A model generated the notes under the pieces. It saw only the letters and a list, made by a program, of their open reading frames with translations. It was not told the DNA's origin and did not search any database. This document shows, one piece after another, positions 11,092-23,400 of a DNA stretch of 64,000 bases. Location of the stretch: contig CBFFRP010000342.1 in NCBI GenBank assembly GCA_965644295.1, positions 62,001 to 126,000 on the forward strand. Reading direction: 5' to 3'. The stretch comes from Paraphysomonas bandaiensis. Its lineage: Eukaryota; Chrysophyceae. A program made the position numbers and the translations under genes. Every line of letters begins with the position of its first letter. Position 1 is the stretch's first letter.

Positions 11092-13025
11092 ATGGGAGCT
11101 GCAGCCTCATTGGACACAGCGGGTATGCCTGAGGGGCAGAGATATTACTGTCATTCATGTCGTCGAAGTTTTGTGAGTCGACAGGTACTTCCATATACCT
11201 ACCTACCTACATACATACATACATACATACATACATGCCTACATGCTTATATATATGAGTATAGCTATAGGTGTACGTGTGTATGTATGTATAATCTGCA
11301 TGTATATACATACGTATGTATGATACACGAGTATGTATGTATATATATAGTGGTAATACTCATATGGGGTATGTATGTATTATAGCCAAGTCGAAGTCTT
11401 CACTGTATACTATGTTCAAGTACATTCCTTGAGGAGGTAGATGGAGTGTTTCCAGAGGGAGCAAGATATCAATTGAATGAAGAGCAAGCAAGAAGACTCA
11501 CCTCAGCTGCTGCTTTACTTCATATGTTAGAGTCACAACTACGTGATGAATTAGATATCTTACAGTCGAATCTGACCAATCAGGAGGGTAGAAACAAGCC
11601 ACCACCTCTCTCATTGGGTATGCTAGATCGTCTTGTAGAGGTGCCGATGACTATCGATATGATATGCGAGCAACCCTCTTGTCCGATATGCAGTGAAGAC
11701 TATGCAACAGCTGAGCAAGTGATGAAATTACCTTGTTCACATTTATATCACAAACCATGTGTAATGCCCTGGCTAGAAGCAAAGAGGACCTGCCCCATAT
11801 GTCGGTTTGAATTACTTAATGAAGTGCCGGAAAAATCAGATCTAGAAAAACTGTCGAGTGAAGAGCTAAAGAACCGCATTAGCACAAGGGATCAGTGTAT
11901 TGATGTGGATAGTATGGAGAGTCAAGGGAGGTAATTACATCATTTTCGGATGGTGCTTATTGTGTACCTATGTTGAAAATGTAGAAGTTTGTATGATGTT
12001 CACGGTGATGTATCCATAGCTAGGTGCATTGATTGTAATTGTGCATAACGCTGAGTATGACATGCACCACGTCGCATTTCATTTTTACTATGCACAGGTC
12101 AGTGTTGGTCGACCGTCTCCACAGCCTTCTTGTTAAAGAAAAGGAAGAACATGACAGTTTAGAATTTCAGACCAGTAGAGAATCTTCAGAACAGAGCGGG
12201 ATCTTTGGAATGGCCTATGCAGATAGTCGACTAGGTGAGTGGCACGAGGTGACGATTACACTTGTGCAGTATGTTCGAACTGAATCTCAGTTACTGATTA
12301 CAGGTGCACTGATGCAGAGACGGCACATGGAAATGCGGGCTCGTCACTTAGGAACTTCTAGTAGTGGCCTTGTACCTATGCGTTTGTCACGTCCGGATGG
12401 TGACGAACAGTCAATAACTGGAAATATTGTCACCAATAATTCATCTACGCATAATGTACCAACACATGCATCATACCCAGTTGGCCGGTTGATGGGGGCT
12501 ATTCCCCGTCCTATGGCGTCTTTACAGACACATGGTGGCAGATACAGTGACTCAGATGAAGAAGAGTGGGAGCCCACTCAACCTTATCACGTTTCTGGTA
12601 GTGGACCAGTGAGAGTACTGAGAATGTCCGGTGGTGGTCCTGTCGTTCAGATCCGATCTTCTGATGGGCCAAGTACGTCCTCAAATACTGTTCTAAATTC
12701 AGCAATGCGCCGAATAACTCAAGACGATGCTCAGGACGAGTCGGATATGGAGAGCGGTATTTGTCCATACAGAGTAATATCGAATCCGCAGCACCGCCAC
12801 GGCGATAGCTCCAGTCGATCTATGACCCCAACGCCAACTTCTAATGCCTACATCCCCACAGGAGATAACATTCGGTCAAGAATAAGTACTTCGACTATTC
12901 CGACACGAACCACATATATCCTTCGAACTGTAGATGGGTCGAGCCACGCAACTGCTGTACCATTGACTCAAAGCTCTCAGAGCACTACAATGCGCAGCGC
13001 ACCTTTAAGACGTGACGACGCATAG
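11092..13025 (+). CDS. RING-H2 E3 ubiquitin ligase (RNF115/126-like)
   Basis: Exons 11092-11184, 11386-11930, 12098-12234 and 12304-13025 give 498 residues. An N-terminal zinc ribbon (YYCHSC ... CILC, split by intron 1) is like that of RNF115/126. The RING-H2 domain is at about 130-172 (CPICSEDY, then CSHLYHKPCVMPW, then CPICRFEL), with the C3H2C3 spacing expected of an E2-recruiting ligase. After it comes a short SAP-like stretch (SSEELKNRI ... SVLVDRL), then a long Ser/Thr/Arg-rich disordered tail. Intron 1 is filled with ACAT/TATG repeats. The 69-base intron 12235-12303 has consensus ends (GTGAGT ... TTACAG) but is open and a multiple of three, so it could also be retained. UBE2W, an E2, lies 1.9 kb downstream. 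A TTAATAAAC signal is near 13210. Confidence 0.85.
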
Positions 13026-13491
13026 TTTACCTGTCGTTGTGCTTGCGCTTCTCTTCCATTAGTAATAGTGGTGTTACTTTTGGAAGTGAAAGTACAATGA
13101 CAGTTCATTTTTTGGAGTCCTTTATATTGTAGAACACATATACAAACATGCATATGATTTTGAATTATGTAGTCTCATTGTGTTCGTAATTTATCGCATG
13201 TACTATACCTTAATAAACACTGTGTTTTTTAATTCATCTAGTGGAAAGATATATATACAATCCAGAGATTATATGTTGCCTATAGTGGATCAGAATTGTG
13301 CTTCTTCAGTCATACACATACAGTATACAGTCTAATGAACCCTGTAAGTCTGTATCATCTCAGCTCTAAAATACAAACACATCAACCTCCACCATTAAAT
13401 TTAATACCACAATCGTAATAAATATAAGTAGCAACTGATACATTTTCCTTCGTTTTATCGTATCTTACAACTAACACGTCGATTTCGTATA

Positions 13492-13531
13492 ACAGTTTGG
13501 GTGAATGACTGAAATCATTCACCCAAACTGT
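13492..13531. repeat. Perfect inverted repeat, 17-bp arms and 6-base loop
   Basis: The left arm ACAGTTTGGGTGAATGA (13492-13508) is exactly complementary to the right arm (13515-13531), with loop CTGAAA. It lies 470 bases downstream of the RING gene. It could be a transcript-end hairpin, a transposon relic or a cruciform site. Confidence 0.9.
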
Positions 13532-14132
13532 ACTGTACCAGTTAGGAATATCCAAAGGCTGCATCCTTTTCTCTATCTAAAGGCTTCACAGACTCAATAT
13601 TGTTCTCTAAGCACCCTAAGCACTGACACTCCATATGCCCCCGAGCCCAAATACCTCTTACACAATACTTGGCATTGAGGAGGAAGCATTCACCCCACAC
13701 ACGTCATCGTCATAATACAGCCATTGAAGATTTACATAATTTATGTTGATGATCGTTATAGTAGTTATTTAGGTATCATGGAGTGGGAATGGTATTAATA
13801 AGGGCTCAGCCTGTATTATGCATACAGGAATTTCATGATTCATCCGAAATCAAGAAGTGAAGAAAAAACTTTGAATTCAATTTATTTCTGTTTCAAACTC
13901 GTTCACGAATATGTAATATATATACCTGTATTTCTAGCATACTCTACGCTTGTACATAACTATAATCTGTGTGTATATGTTCAGATGCCAATTCTACTTG
14001 TATATAAAACTAACATATGCTATGCTTCAATATAAGAAATGTTATGCAAGTTAGTGTCTATGTTATGCTACATTGATGCATTACCATTGTGGTATTGTGT
14101 ATATACTGCTATATACATGTATGGCCAGTGGT

Positions 14133-14409
14133 CACTCTCCAATTCAAGTGTAATCTGTTGGCTCAAAATATACAATATACACTGATTCCTCTTCAGTAAT
14201 AAGGTTTGAGAATATGAATCAAAAGGATAAAAAGATCAATGAGATAGTTGAGATTTCTCCCATCAAGGAAGCAGATATATCACCAGCATCTATCCGAATC
14301 TCAACTATCTCATCGATTCATTTCATTATGAGATATGAGAAACAATAAGAATGTGTAACAAACCTTATTTCAGAAGAGCAACAAGATAACACTTGAATTG
14401 GAGTGAGTG
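14133..14409. repeat. MITE-like fold-back element
   Basis: The two ends are imperfect inverted copies (CACTC..TCCAATTCAAGTG against CACTTGAATTGGAGTGAGTG). The similarity continues inward over roughly 100 bases per arm and ends in a perfect 17-bp pair (14239-14255 with 14297-14313) around a 41-base centre. There is no coding capacity. The form is that of a non-autonomous DNA transposon or a long hairpin RNA source. Confidence 0.7.
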
Positions 14410-14974
14410 TATATGTGCCTTGTATTGACTAATATGCTAATATGGATATCATGGAGTGGGAGGGCAGCAGCCCTCATTTAAGGGTGGAACGAAAAAACAA
14501 CGGATTTTCATTACAAAAACTGGGCTTTATTCAGAAAATAATTACTAAAAGCCCCAAAACTTAGTAGTACCTTATTATTAAGGTGTGCAAATTGCGGAAT
14601 ATCAGGCCCTTTTCCTCAGTGGTGTAGAGGATTTTTCTACTTGATTTTTACCCAGTTTCTTAAAAATTCATTGCTTTTTGGCCAAATTCAGGGTTTTTTA
14701 GGCCTGCTGATTCATGTACTGAGAAAATTTTAGGAAAAGAAAGAATCATATCCAAAATACAGACATATGAAAGCTACCGCTGTACAGACCATATAGACTA
14801 CAGAGCACACTATGTAGAGAGGCCCATATATACATGTGTATGTAGTGTATGTACAGTCTCTATAGCATGTAGACAGCAGCACACCATAATAACTCGATAC
14901 CACTGTCTGTTCAGACATAGATAACACACTCTCCTCTCTACCCCCTTCATTGATTCATTACACGATATTCCCCT

Positions 14975-15527
14975 ATGTTGAGACGTATAAATAAAGAACT
15001 AGAGATGTGTAAAACTGATGATACAATGCGTAATTTTGGTATGCAATTAGAGGTATCTGCTCCTGATACATGGCTCGTACATATACTCTGTCCACCGGGC
15101 TGTATCTATGAGAATGAATCGTATACATTACGTGTAGTATTTGGTCCAAACTATCCTATAGAGAGCCCAGAGGTATGTCTATGGGTAGATAACGACTACT
15201 ATTGTGCTATAGGTTTATATGGTTTGTAGTTAATTATATCTGTGTATTATTTGCTTGTTATGATTATTGGTTTATGTTGTGCAGGTTGTTTTTATTGGAT
15301 CCTCACCAGTTCACCCTCATGTGTATAGTAATGGCCATATCTGTCTTAATATACTGTACGACGATTGGTCACCTGCACTGACTGTCCAGTCGATATGTCT
15401 TTCCTTGGTGTCAATGCTCTATAGTGCTACAGAAAAGGTGCGACCTCCTGATAACACGTCTTATACATCTGTTTCTCGTGGCAGTCCAAAGAACACACGC
15501 TTCATATTTCATGATGATACAGTGTAA
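14975..15527 (+). CDS. UBE2W: Ubiquitin-conjugating enzyme E2 W
   Basis: Two exons (14975-15172, 15285-15527) join in phase 0 to 146 residues, close to the usual UBE2W length of about 151. The E2 core shows PNYPIESPEV, then VHPHVYSNGHICL with the catalytic Cys at residue 86, then DWSPALTVQSICLS, RPPDN and a C-terminal FHDDTV. The VHPHVYSNGHIC-L and the C-terminal HDDT pattern are characteristic of UBE2W, which attaches ubiquitin to free N-termini of substrates rather than to lysines. The start ATG follows a pyrimidine-rich leader, and translation from it places the E2 N-terminal helix correctly. It pairs functionally with RING ligases such as the one upstream, though a direct link is only inferred from proximity. 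Confidence 0.92.
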
Positions 15528-16552
15528 TTGTTCTAATACTAGGTTGTTCTAACACTTGATTGATTAAGAATTCTTGGTTGTTCTGATGCTTGATCATGTC
15601 ACTTGTACTTTATCGTTATATATTACTATCTTAAAATAATGCCGTGAAGGCATTTCTAGAGAATTAAGCACGGTTGAATGACTGTCAGAAGAGTATACAT
15701 GTGTCATCTGTTCGGTTTGGTATCATATTGCGATTAATTCAAAGGAAGCATCGAAGTAATTAATGTCTGTAGATTATTATTCGTGAAGCCCTTCAATCAG
15801 GGCAGTTTGTTGTAAATGTACACACACACAAAATGTATTCGTGCAAATCTCCCAAGTGTGGTATCATTTCTTTACTTGTATCAATGCGATGCATAACCTA
15901 CCGGGTAGTATTGCTCTCTAGGGGGTGATCGTGCATGAATAGAAAATCATTCTAATGTTGTAATAGCTACTCACTTGAAACTACAACGAAAGTTATATGT
16001 GCAAATGATACAGTAGTTTAACTATAACCGACACTGAAGATAATAGCTAACTGGCTAAATGGTAGATACTAACAACTAACAAGTAAGAAACGTTTGCTGT
16101 CAGAGTAAGTATAATAGCTGAGATAATATTGAACATTACATTTAGTTAGTAAGAGAACTAAAGTAAACCACAACTAAGTCAACTATGTACAGGCATGTAT
16201 TTGTAACTACTACAATATTAGAACCCTCACATCTACGTACGCATATCAACGTACGAGTCTAAGACATACACGTACAAAGAAATGTAGATATATGATACAT
16301 ACCTCTATATCAAACCTTTTAAATACCGGTAGATGTCAATCAAAGCTATCACTTCGAGGACTATAGTATTATTGTGAGCCAACCTGATTAACCTCATTGA
16401 AAAGAACGAGTACAAAAATGAGATCCATACTCATCAAGGCATTTATTTCATCTCATAATCGTGTCAACTTTAGATATTAGCCAAAAACGATGCGTCTAGA
16501 TGTCTGGACAACAGGATAATGAGATACCGATTGCAGAGTAGTTGAACTTCAT
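15528..16552. other. Intergenic region
   Basis: AT-rich sequence in which I see no gene, element or strong repeat. Confidence 0.5.
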
Positions 16553-17056
16553 TTAAACTACGGCGATCCGTATGTTAATGCAATCACACACTTCAGTCGA
16601 GGGAGGTTGGAAATCTTGGTAAAAGTATCCGCACACAGAACCAGAAGGATTACATTCTAAACAGCGTCCCGAAGCGCAATAATACTGTTGGTCCTCAGAA
16701 ATGCCTTTCTACCTCTACGACCACATGGCGTTCCAGTGGGCCGTCATTCTCATACTTTACGGCTCGGTTTTTATAAATACTATCTGGATCGTTGACCATA
16801 TGGGCCAGAGTTTCAAGAGGATAGCCTCTATTCGGATTATCCAACTCTGGTCGATCAATACGCGACAAGTGCGCCGTCCAATAAGCTTGGGTCTCTGGGT
16901 TTGCCCCCTCCCCTTCCCTTTCCTCCCCCTCCTGGACATTTGCATCCTGCGGAGCTAGTGTACGATATACTATAAGTCTGAACTGCTGCTGCTGGTGTTT
17001 CACTCTGATAATGCTATTGCTGCAATTGGATCTACATTGAGAACTTCTGCTTCCAT
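16553..17056 (-). pseudogene. Broken or spliced reading frame ending in a Cys-rich segment
   Basis: Three consecutive open pieces lie on the complement. From an ATG at 17056 it reads MEAEVLNVDPIAAIALSE then a stop. A second frame (about 17012-16695) gives about 100 residues with HQQQQFRLIVYRTLAP, an acidic EGEEREGEG stretch and WTAHLSRIDRPELDNP. A third frame (about 16711-16553) gives a Cys-rich end, YYCASGRCLECNP, VCGYFYQDF and EVCDCIN. GC content is higher than around it. The frames may be exons of one gene with unusual introns or a frameshifted pseudogene. Cys spacing suggests a zinc-binding tail as in some transposases, but I could not match a family. Confidence 0.3.
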
Positions 17057-17742
17057 ATTAACAGGAATGCTCTTTCAATCAGCATCAGTATCATCAGATA
17101 GTACACCCCTAGAAACTATTCCTATTAACGTCATATCTTACCATGAAATTAACAGTTTCTATGTTTAGAAATCATCGTTTTTCAATTTTAATGTTATGAG
17201 TCCTTCTAAAATACCTTAAATATTTTACTTTTGCTTTGTATTATGGTCAAATAAGGTGGATTTTTTTAGTGTTGTAGCTGCTTTGAGCATTTTCGCTGAG
17301 AGAAAATGGATTACTCGCAAGGAACAAAGTTGCCCCCATATCCAACATCTTTAAGGGTCACTGTCAGAAGAGAAGACGAAAAGTTCACATTTCCTTCCAC
17401 CTAATAGCCAATTAGCCTTGTGATTAGTTGATACGGCCTCTATGATTTGTTAATAATCTTCTGTCTTCATATTCATTACCTTCAAAGGTCACTGTGACTT
17501 CCTCTTCATAGCCAATCATATATGTTTTTATATATTTATTAGCAAATGATTGGATAATATAGGTTACTTTTTTCTTAGGTATAGTTAACAGCGGCATATG
17601 TATGTATGTGTGTATGTTCATCTAGAGATATGTGTATATCTATCAGTTCATAGTTACATACACATTAACAACATTAACACACCACCACACTTCACCAAAC
17701 ACACATCCCTCTCTCCCACTCTCTCCCACTTACTCCCTTATC
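17057..17742. other. Intergenic region, pyrimidine-rich 5' leader at right end
   Basis: No gene seen. The last 45 bases before the next start codon are a C/T-rich leader (CTCTCTCCCA repeats), similar in style to leaders before the starts at 14975, 27825 and 51511. Confidence 0.5.
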
Positions 17743-19892
17743 ATGGGCAACATATTCCCACATTCTTTCTCCTCCTCTAACCCCTGTAAGACGCCTCCTA
17801 TAAGTGATATGGATTATATTAAGAAACGGCATGATATCTCCGATAGTCACATTGAAACACCATTAAAACATGCTCTCATAGAATGTCTTGATAAAACTCA
17901 GCAACTTCAACACAAAGAACATCAAATTACACAATTAGAGATACAAATTACGTCACTTAAGAGTGCACTGAACTCAAGTAATGAACAGGTGAATGCTGTT
18001 TGTTGCAATAACATAATCTTATATATATACATTTATACTCTAGGTAGAATATTTAGAGAGGGAAGTATGTGAATGCAAGAGGAAATATAGTTCAATTATT
18101 ATGATATTCTTCACTTGTCTATTGATACTTGTGGTTGTGTGTGTTATAGCATATCAATCACTGGTTACAGTCTCTGTGGCTCATCATCAACCTTATCCTT
18201 GCCCATCTATTGAGACTTGTCCAGTGAGTGCAGTAAACTCACATTATCTACAGGCTACAAGTGTGGAATTAGCTGTCGTTACTAAAGATGCCATAAAAGA
18301 AGTTTTGCTCCAACAGGGATTCATTTCCACACCAACCAGCGTGGACAAAGTGTGGGATGCTCTGGCTACTCAGCCACCCCGTGCACCTATGTGTATAAGT
18401 ATGTTAGTTCTTTGTGTCATGTCGTATATTCAAGCTCACTTTCCTCTTCCCATTGTGGCTGCATGGGCTGGTGTAGTATCTGTCATTGTAGCACTTCGCA
18501 CCACGTTGCAGCTATGGAAGATATGTACACCGAAGCGCAAGGTGTCACTTGGCGTCTTCTGGAGTACATCGTTGAGTGTTGCAGGATGGGCCATGTATAA
18601 AAATGATGCGTTTCATATACCTGCTGGTATGTACTTCAGTGTAGTTGTCATTATGTGTATGGCAGATCAGCTGAACAGATCATGTACGATGTATTGTGTG
18701 GCTGATTGTGCCATGATGCCGACCACATGACATAATCCCTTGAACTACTTGAAACGTATAGTGCATACTATGCTACATAGCTCTTTGTGAATAATTGATG
18801 GGTATAATTCGTTTCCTCACACTGCTGTATATAGGTGTATTGACAATACTTTCTGCGTTGACAACATCTTTGCTTGTATCTGCTCTACTAAGCCCATCAT
18901 CTGAACTTTCAACTCTTTTCTGTAATCCCAAGTATCGCTTATTTTGCTCAGTTGCTGCTGCCCTTTGGGCTACGGCACTGATTCATTATACTCCTTTCTC
19001 TCCATTGTCGGGGCTGGTAATTGCGTGTCTCTCAGTAGCTCTTGAATCTCTCTTCCAACTCATGGGGTTTCGGCCAACAGTGTCTGTTGGAATTCTGATA
19101 ACTGTATTGGGTGGAATATGGAATTCTGTTCGATGTCCTACGGAAGCAACTGGGGGTGGATGGGCTCGGAAATTGATCACTGTTCCTGATCGCATTCCTC
19201 ATGATTATATGTCAGATATTCCCCTCTGGAGTGAGTGGACAGCTGCTTGCGGTGTATGCTTGGCATTAATATACTTATTGATTTCCTTACAACGCAGTCA
19301 TCAACTGTGTCGTGCAAGCACATCTTACGTTATATATTCCCTTTCTCTGGTGATTATTTCAGTAGGTATACATACTGACAACTTTTCCGCTTTTTTCTTT
19401 GGTCATATTGGATTAATATTCTACACGTTTTTATCTCCAGTGCTTCAAGCTTCAGTACTTTTTATTCTTAATGCTGGACTGTTGTTTGCCTCAGCCATTG
19501 TGACGGAAAAGTCAATTTTTCATTTCGGGTATGTCGAGATCGCTTCGGATATTGTCCTTGGCCCTCTAGGTGTGCTGGTATATACTATCAAAACTGTTTG
19601 CGTGAATAGTGTAAACTGCGAGCATAATCATCCAAGTATAGTGGACATTCTTTTGACAAATTTTGTGTGGACGTTATTATCTGCGGCTCTTGTACGTCCC
19701 CTGGCACTTAGTACTGGAATTTTAGGAATTATAGTCGCCTTAATATCTCTATTGTGCAGTGGAATGCGTTGGAGCATTTTGTTGATTTTGCTTGTTTCAG
19801 TGGTCGGCGTTATGATGTATATAGTAGCTGCTACTTCCCTGGATAAAGTATTTGTTGTTACGAATCTTGTAGGTTTGTTACCAGAGCTATAG
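17743..19892 (+). CDS. Coiled-coil multipass membrane protein, unknown function
   Basis: The model is 17743-17988, 18044-18656 and 18835-19892, 638 residues in frame. Exon 2 could instead end at 18626 (donor GTATGT), which also keeps frame. An N-terminal Ser/Pro-rich segment is followed by a coiled coil (about residues 45-95, QQLQHKEHQITQLEIQ and onward), then a first transmembrane helix (IIMIFFTCLLILVVVCVIAY). A Cys-containing lumenal/outer loop follows, and then roughly ten or more further hydrophobic helices to the C-terminus. If the intron at 18657-18834 is not real, this would be two adjacent genes, the second starting at 18795. I favour one gene because the splice joins hydrophobic segments in phase. 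No family recognised; a membrane-tethered scaffold or transporter are both possible. Confidence 0.6.
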
Positions 19893-20438
19893 AGCTATCT
19901 ATTATTAGAAATTGTATTTGCATGGTATGTTGGTGTATATTACTGTAATAATGTAGTAGGCAGTTCATAAGTAAGCTTCCGACTTTGTGTTCATCGACAT
20001 GAGAGATATCTATATCTATATATATTGCTGACACTCGAATTGCTAACAATTTTTCTTTCTGCAGTTTCAACATGGAGAATTAATCACTTAACAACATCAC
20101 ATACTTTATCGTGTGGTAAAAGGATATTATAGTTAACTTTATCTACTCAAATGTTAATTTTGTAATGCTGCTGCAAAACTGCATATATTTTTAGAAAGGA
20201 CTGCTTCATATAGCAATCGAAGTAGTAAACTCAGTAGCCAAGCGTTGATTAACTAACTCGATGTTGCGATGAATACCTCAATGTTAATCACACAGTGTAC
20301 CCCCATGTCAATACATATAGTAATACTTCATGTCTCATAAAGTCGGCCTGCTCTCGCAATATAAATTTATTTATTACGCAAACATGACATATTTCGACAA
20401 ACAAAAAATCCGTTACACCAACACTACTCTACTATACT
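19893..20438. other. Convergent intergenic region
   Basis: Between the 3' ends of two convergent genes. AT-rich; no feature recognised beyond a TATATC run near 20010. Confidence 0.5.
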
Positions 20439-23400
20439 CTATTCAGCCGTAAGTCCATACTGCTCTGCAATTTGTACACACAATGCACTACTTTTGAGGC
20501 ACCCCGAGCAAAAAGTTACAAACAAACTGTAGTTATCTCGCAGTGCCAGTAGTGCGACTTCATTCAGAGAAACAGATGTATTTCGGTCAACTTTCACGAC
20601 TGCATATATCTCCTGACAGTTATTTAATGTAAAATGGTGCCAATACCACTTCAAAAGAATCGGCGCAGGAGATGGAAATATTTCTCTAAAATTGCGTGGC
20701 ATCTCGCCAAGCATCCAATCCATGAGATTAAGGAGCATTGTTATGATACCATGGGGACAATTTCCGCCTAAATCTCCGGCTTCACCACCTGACTCATGAC
20801 CAGCTAGGACCCCACCACCAAAAAGATTTTGTTGGTACAGTTTATGGCTCTTGGAAAACAATTTATCTAACCGTCGACATACCTCGTGCACTGCTTTCTC
20901 CACCACTTCAGTTTCCACTGAGACCTTTTCTTTCGTATTTCCCTGCGAACTCTCTAGCCGGGATCTCACAATACCCCATACTTTTTGTACGGTCGGGGGA
21001 ACATGGCGACCTTCCATCTGTGATAGGTGGACTTTCAGCTCTTGCAATGTGTTTCTAGTTAATAGTGACACATCTCCACAGAATTTTAAGTGCAGTCTTT
21101 CCTCTTTTTCCTTCTGCATCATAAGCTGGTCAAAGCTCCCCCTCCTCGATCCACTGCTATGCCCAGACCTCGCAGTTGCCACTTCCAGTTCTCTCTCACG
21201 GTTCCTTAGACGAGTACCCACTTCTCGCATAGTTCGCCGCCTTTCGCGGATATCACCACCAACCACCAACATACCACAATGGGGATCTGCTGTGGATTTG
21301 TCAATTGCACAAACAAATGCTCTACCAGTTGGTGAATATAAAGGATACCTGGACGACGACAAACCCACTGCATCAACAACTGCAGTTAACTCTCCATTCT
21401 CCTCAGAATTGTTTACGTCATCTTCAGCGTTCATACCTCCATTAGATGATGGGTGATGACGCATGGGAATGCCAACGGAAGGGCCGCAGCAGAGCTGTTT
21501 AAATACGACAGCTGGCTGAAATCGAGTGAATGCAGATGTTGGTTGTGGCGATGACACATCCAAAGGATCAACGTTGCTACTCCCTCGATGAGGAACCATA
21601 TCATTCAGGTTAAAGCACTGCACTCGCATAGTTTGCCCATAAGCCTGTCCAGGGCATACTATAATAACCTCCTTCGAGGGCGGACTATTTTCTTCATCCG
21701 TTCCCTCAAGGGCCCAATCTGCCAGTATATCAAGTAGTCTCTGAACAATCCCATCAACAAACTTTAGGCCATACTGCTGCCTTCCTGCCGGCGCTAACAT
21801 GTCTCCCAAGGATGGCTCATCCACAGCAGGGTACACCAACTGAACTGGTGACACCAAAACTATTGATGTCAAAATCGACTGATTAGCAGAAACATGTAAT
21901 CGATCCCCGGCACCAGAAACATGGGTTGCACTAAAAACACTAGATTTTCCTCCCCGCAGGATATCCTCCAGTTTTGAAAACTGTGACTCTGTAAGAGTTA
22001 GTGCATCCCCATAGCGCTCCCCCCATGTAATGACAGGAGCGATAGGAAATACACACACGCTGCCGGCATTCAGAAAGTGAACATAGTTATTTTCTTTTCG
22101 CGGAATATTGTGCCCGACACTGGGGTTCCACAGCGATTGCTGGTACTCTCGTTGCAAATCAGTCATCATGCGTAACATATTCTCCACGCAAAACTAATAA
22201 GAAAGTGAGTATGCATGTATATACCATAGATGTATACACAGATATAACACAGGAAGAGACCAACTTACCTCAGAGTAATCATTCACTAGATCACTGATCG
22301 ATGAATAGTGAGTCGCTTCCAGCAAATCAACGGCAGCGTTAGACACAGAACACAGATGGGACCCTTGACCAAGCAAAGTACAAAAAGAAGATGCTGGGGT
22401 GCCCCAGTGAAGGCGATAAGCGTTCCTAAGCTGCTCCTCGGCTAACCCCAGAAGCTCTTCGCGGCGTGTCGGTGATGTCATTCTCTCCGCACGGGCTAAC
22501 GTAGTAAATGTGTCGTCCAAAGTCAAGTTGATGTCTACATTGCTACCACAATGAATAATTAGATCGATACCGCTCCATCCACTTTGGGCAATGCCAGCAA
22601 GAGTTTGACATATGGCGTCTCCTTGAGTCATATGTGCTAAATCACTGGATGGTGGAGTATTCTTGTCTGCATACCCTTGTTCAATACTCTCCGCAATATG
22701 ATGACGCCAGCTGGGCTGGTTAGAACCTACCACAAGTATACGAATTGCAGCAAGTTTATTCGCTGACTGTTGTCGTTCAGTTATATCAATCTGATGTTGC
22801 AGTTGACGTTGCTGATCATTTTGCGGTACTCCCAATACCACACCTCCCAATCCTGCAATTCCGACAACGGTTGAACGAGCTGCACCACTCTGACTCGGCT
22901 TTGTTCCGGACTTACTTGCAATCCCTTTATTCTTGTCTCCATCATTCTGTGTCGACAGACTTATTTGGTTCAGTTGTTTCGCAGCAATCGACTTGCAACT
23001 AGCAGATATCGCCGCAGATACTGTACTCTCTGCGAACGATGCAATAACCGAATTTGCCGTAGCATTCGAATCGCCAGAAGCATTACCACCCGCTACTGGC
23101 AGTGATTGCATTGACGGGGGGCCCAATTCGACAAGTCGTTGCTTCAATGTTTGAATCGCCCATTTATGCATTTGAACCGCAAAGGTTTGAATAGGTATAC
23201 TGCAGGGAGTGGTAAAACTTCCGATCCTCAACTTGTATGGATGCGGGAGAGAATCGGTATATACATTAGAATTTGGGCCAGGGTGGTGGTTTAGAATAAC
23301 ATAGCTCTTATTTGGCAGTAGTCCATTAAAAGTAAAGACAACAGGTCTCCTCGACTTGACTCGACGTCGACACACGTACTCTGCACTGGTGATCTGATCC

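Larger units (their letters stand above)
13026..14974. other. Intergenic region with two inverted repeats
   Basis: No gene seen over 1.9 kb. It holds a perfect hairpin (13492-13531) and a 277-bp fold-back element (14133-14409). The 15-base word TATCATGGAGTGGGA occurs at about 13777 and again at about 14448, a direct repeat on either side of the fold-back element. Confidence 0.6.
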
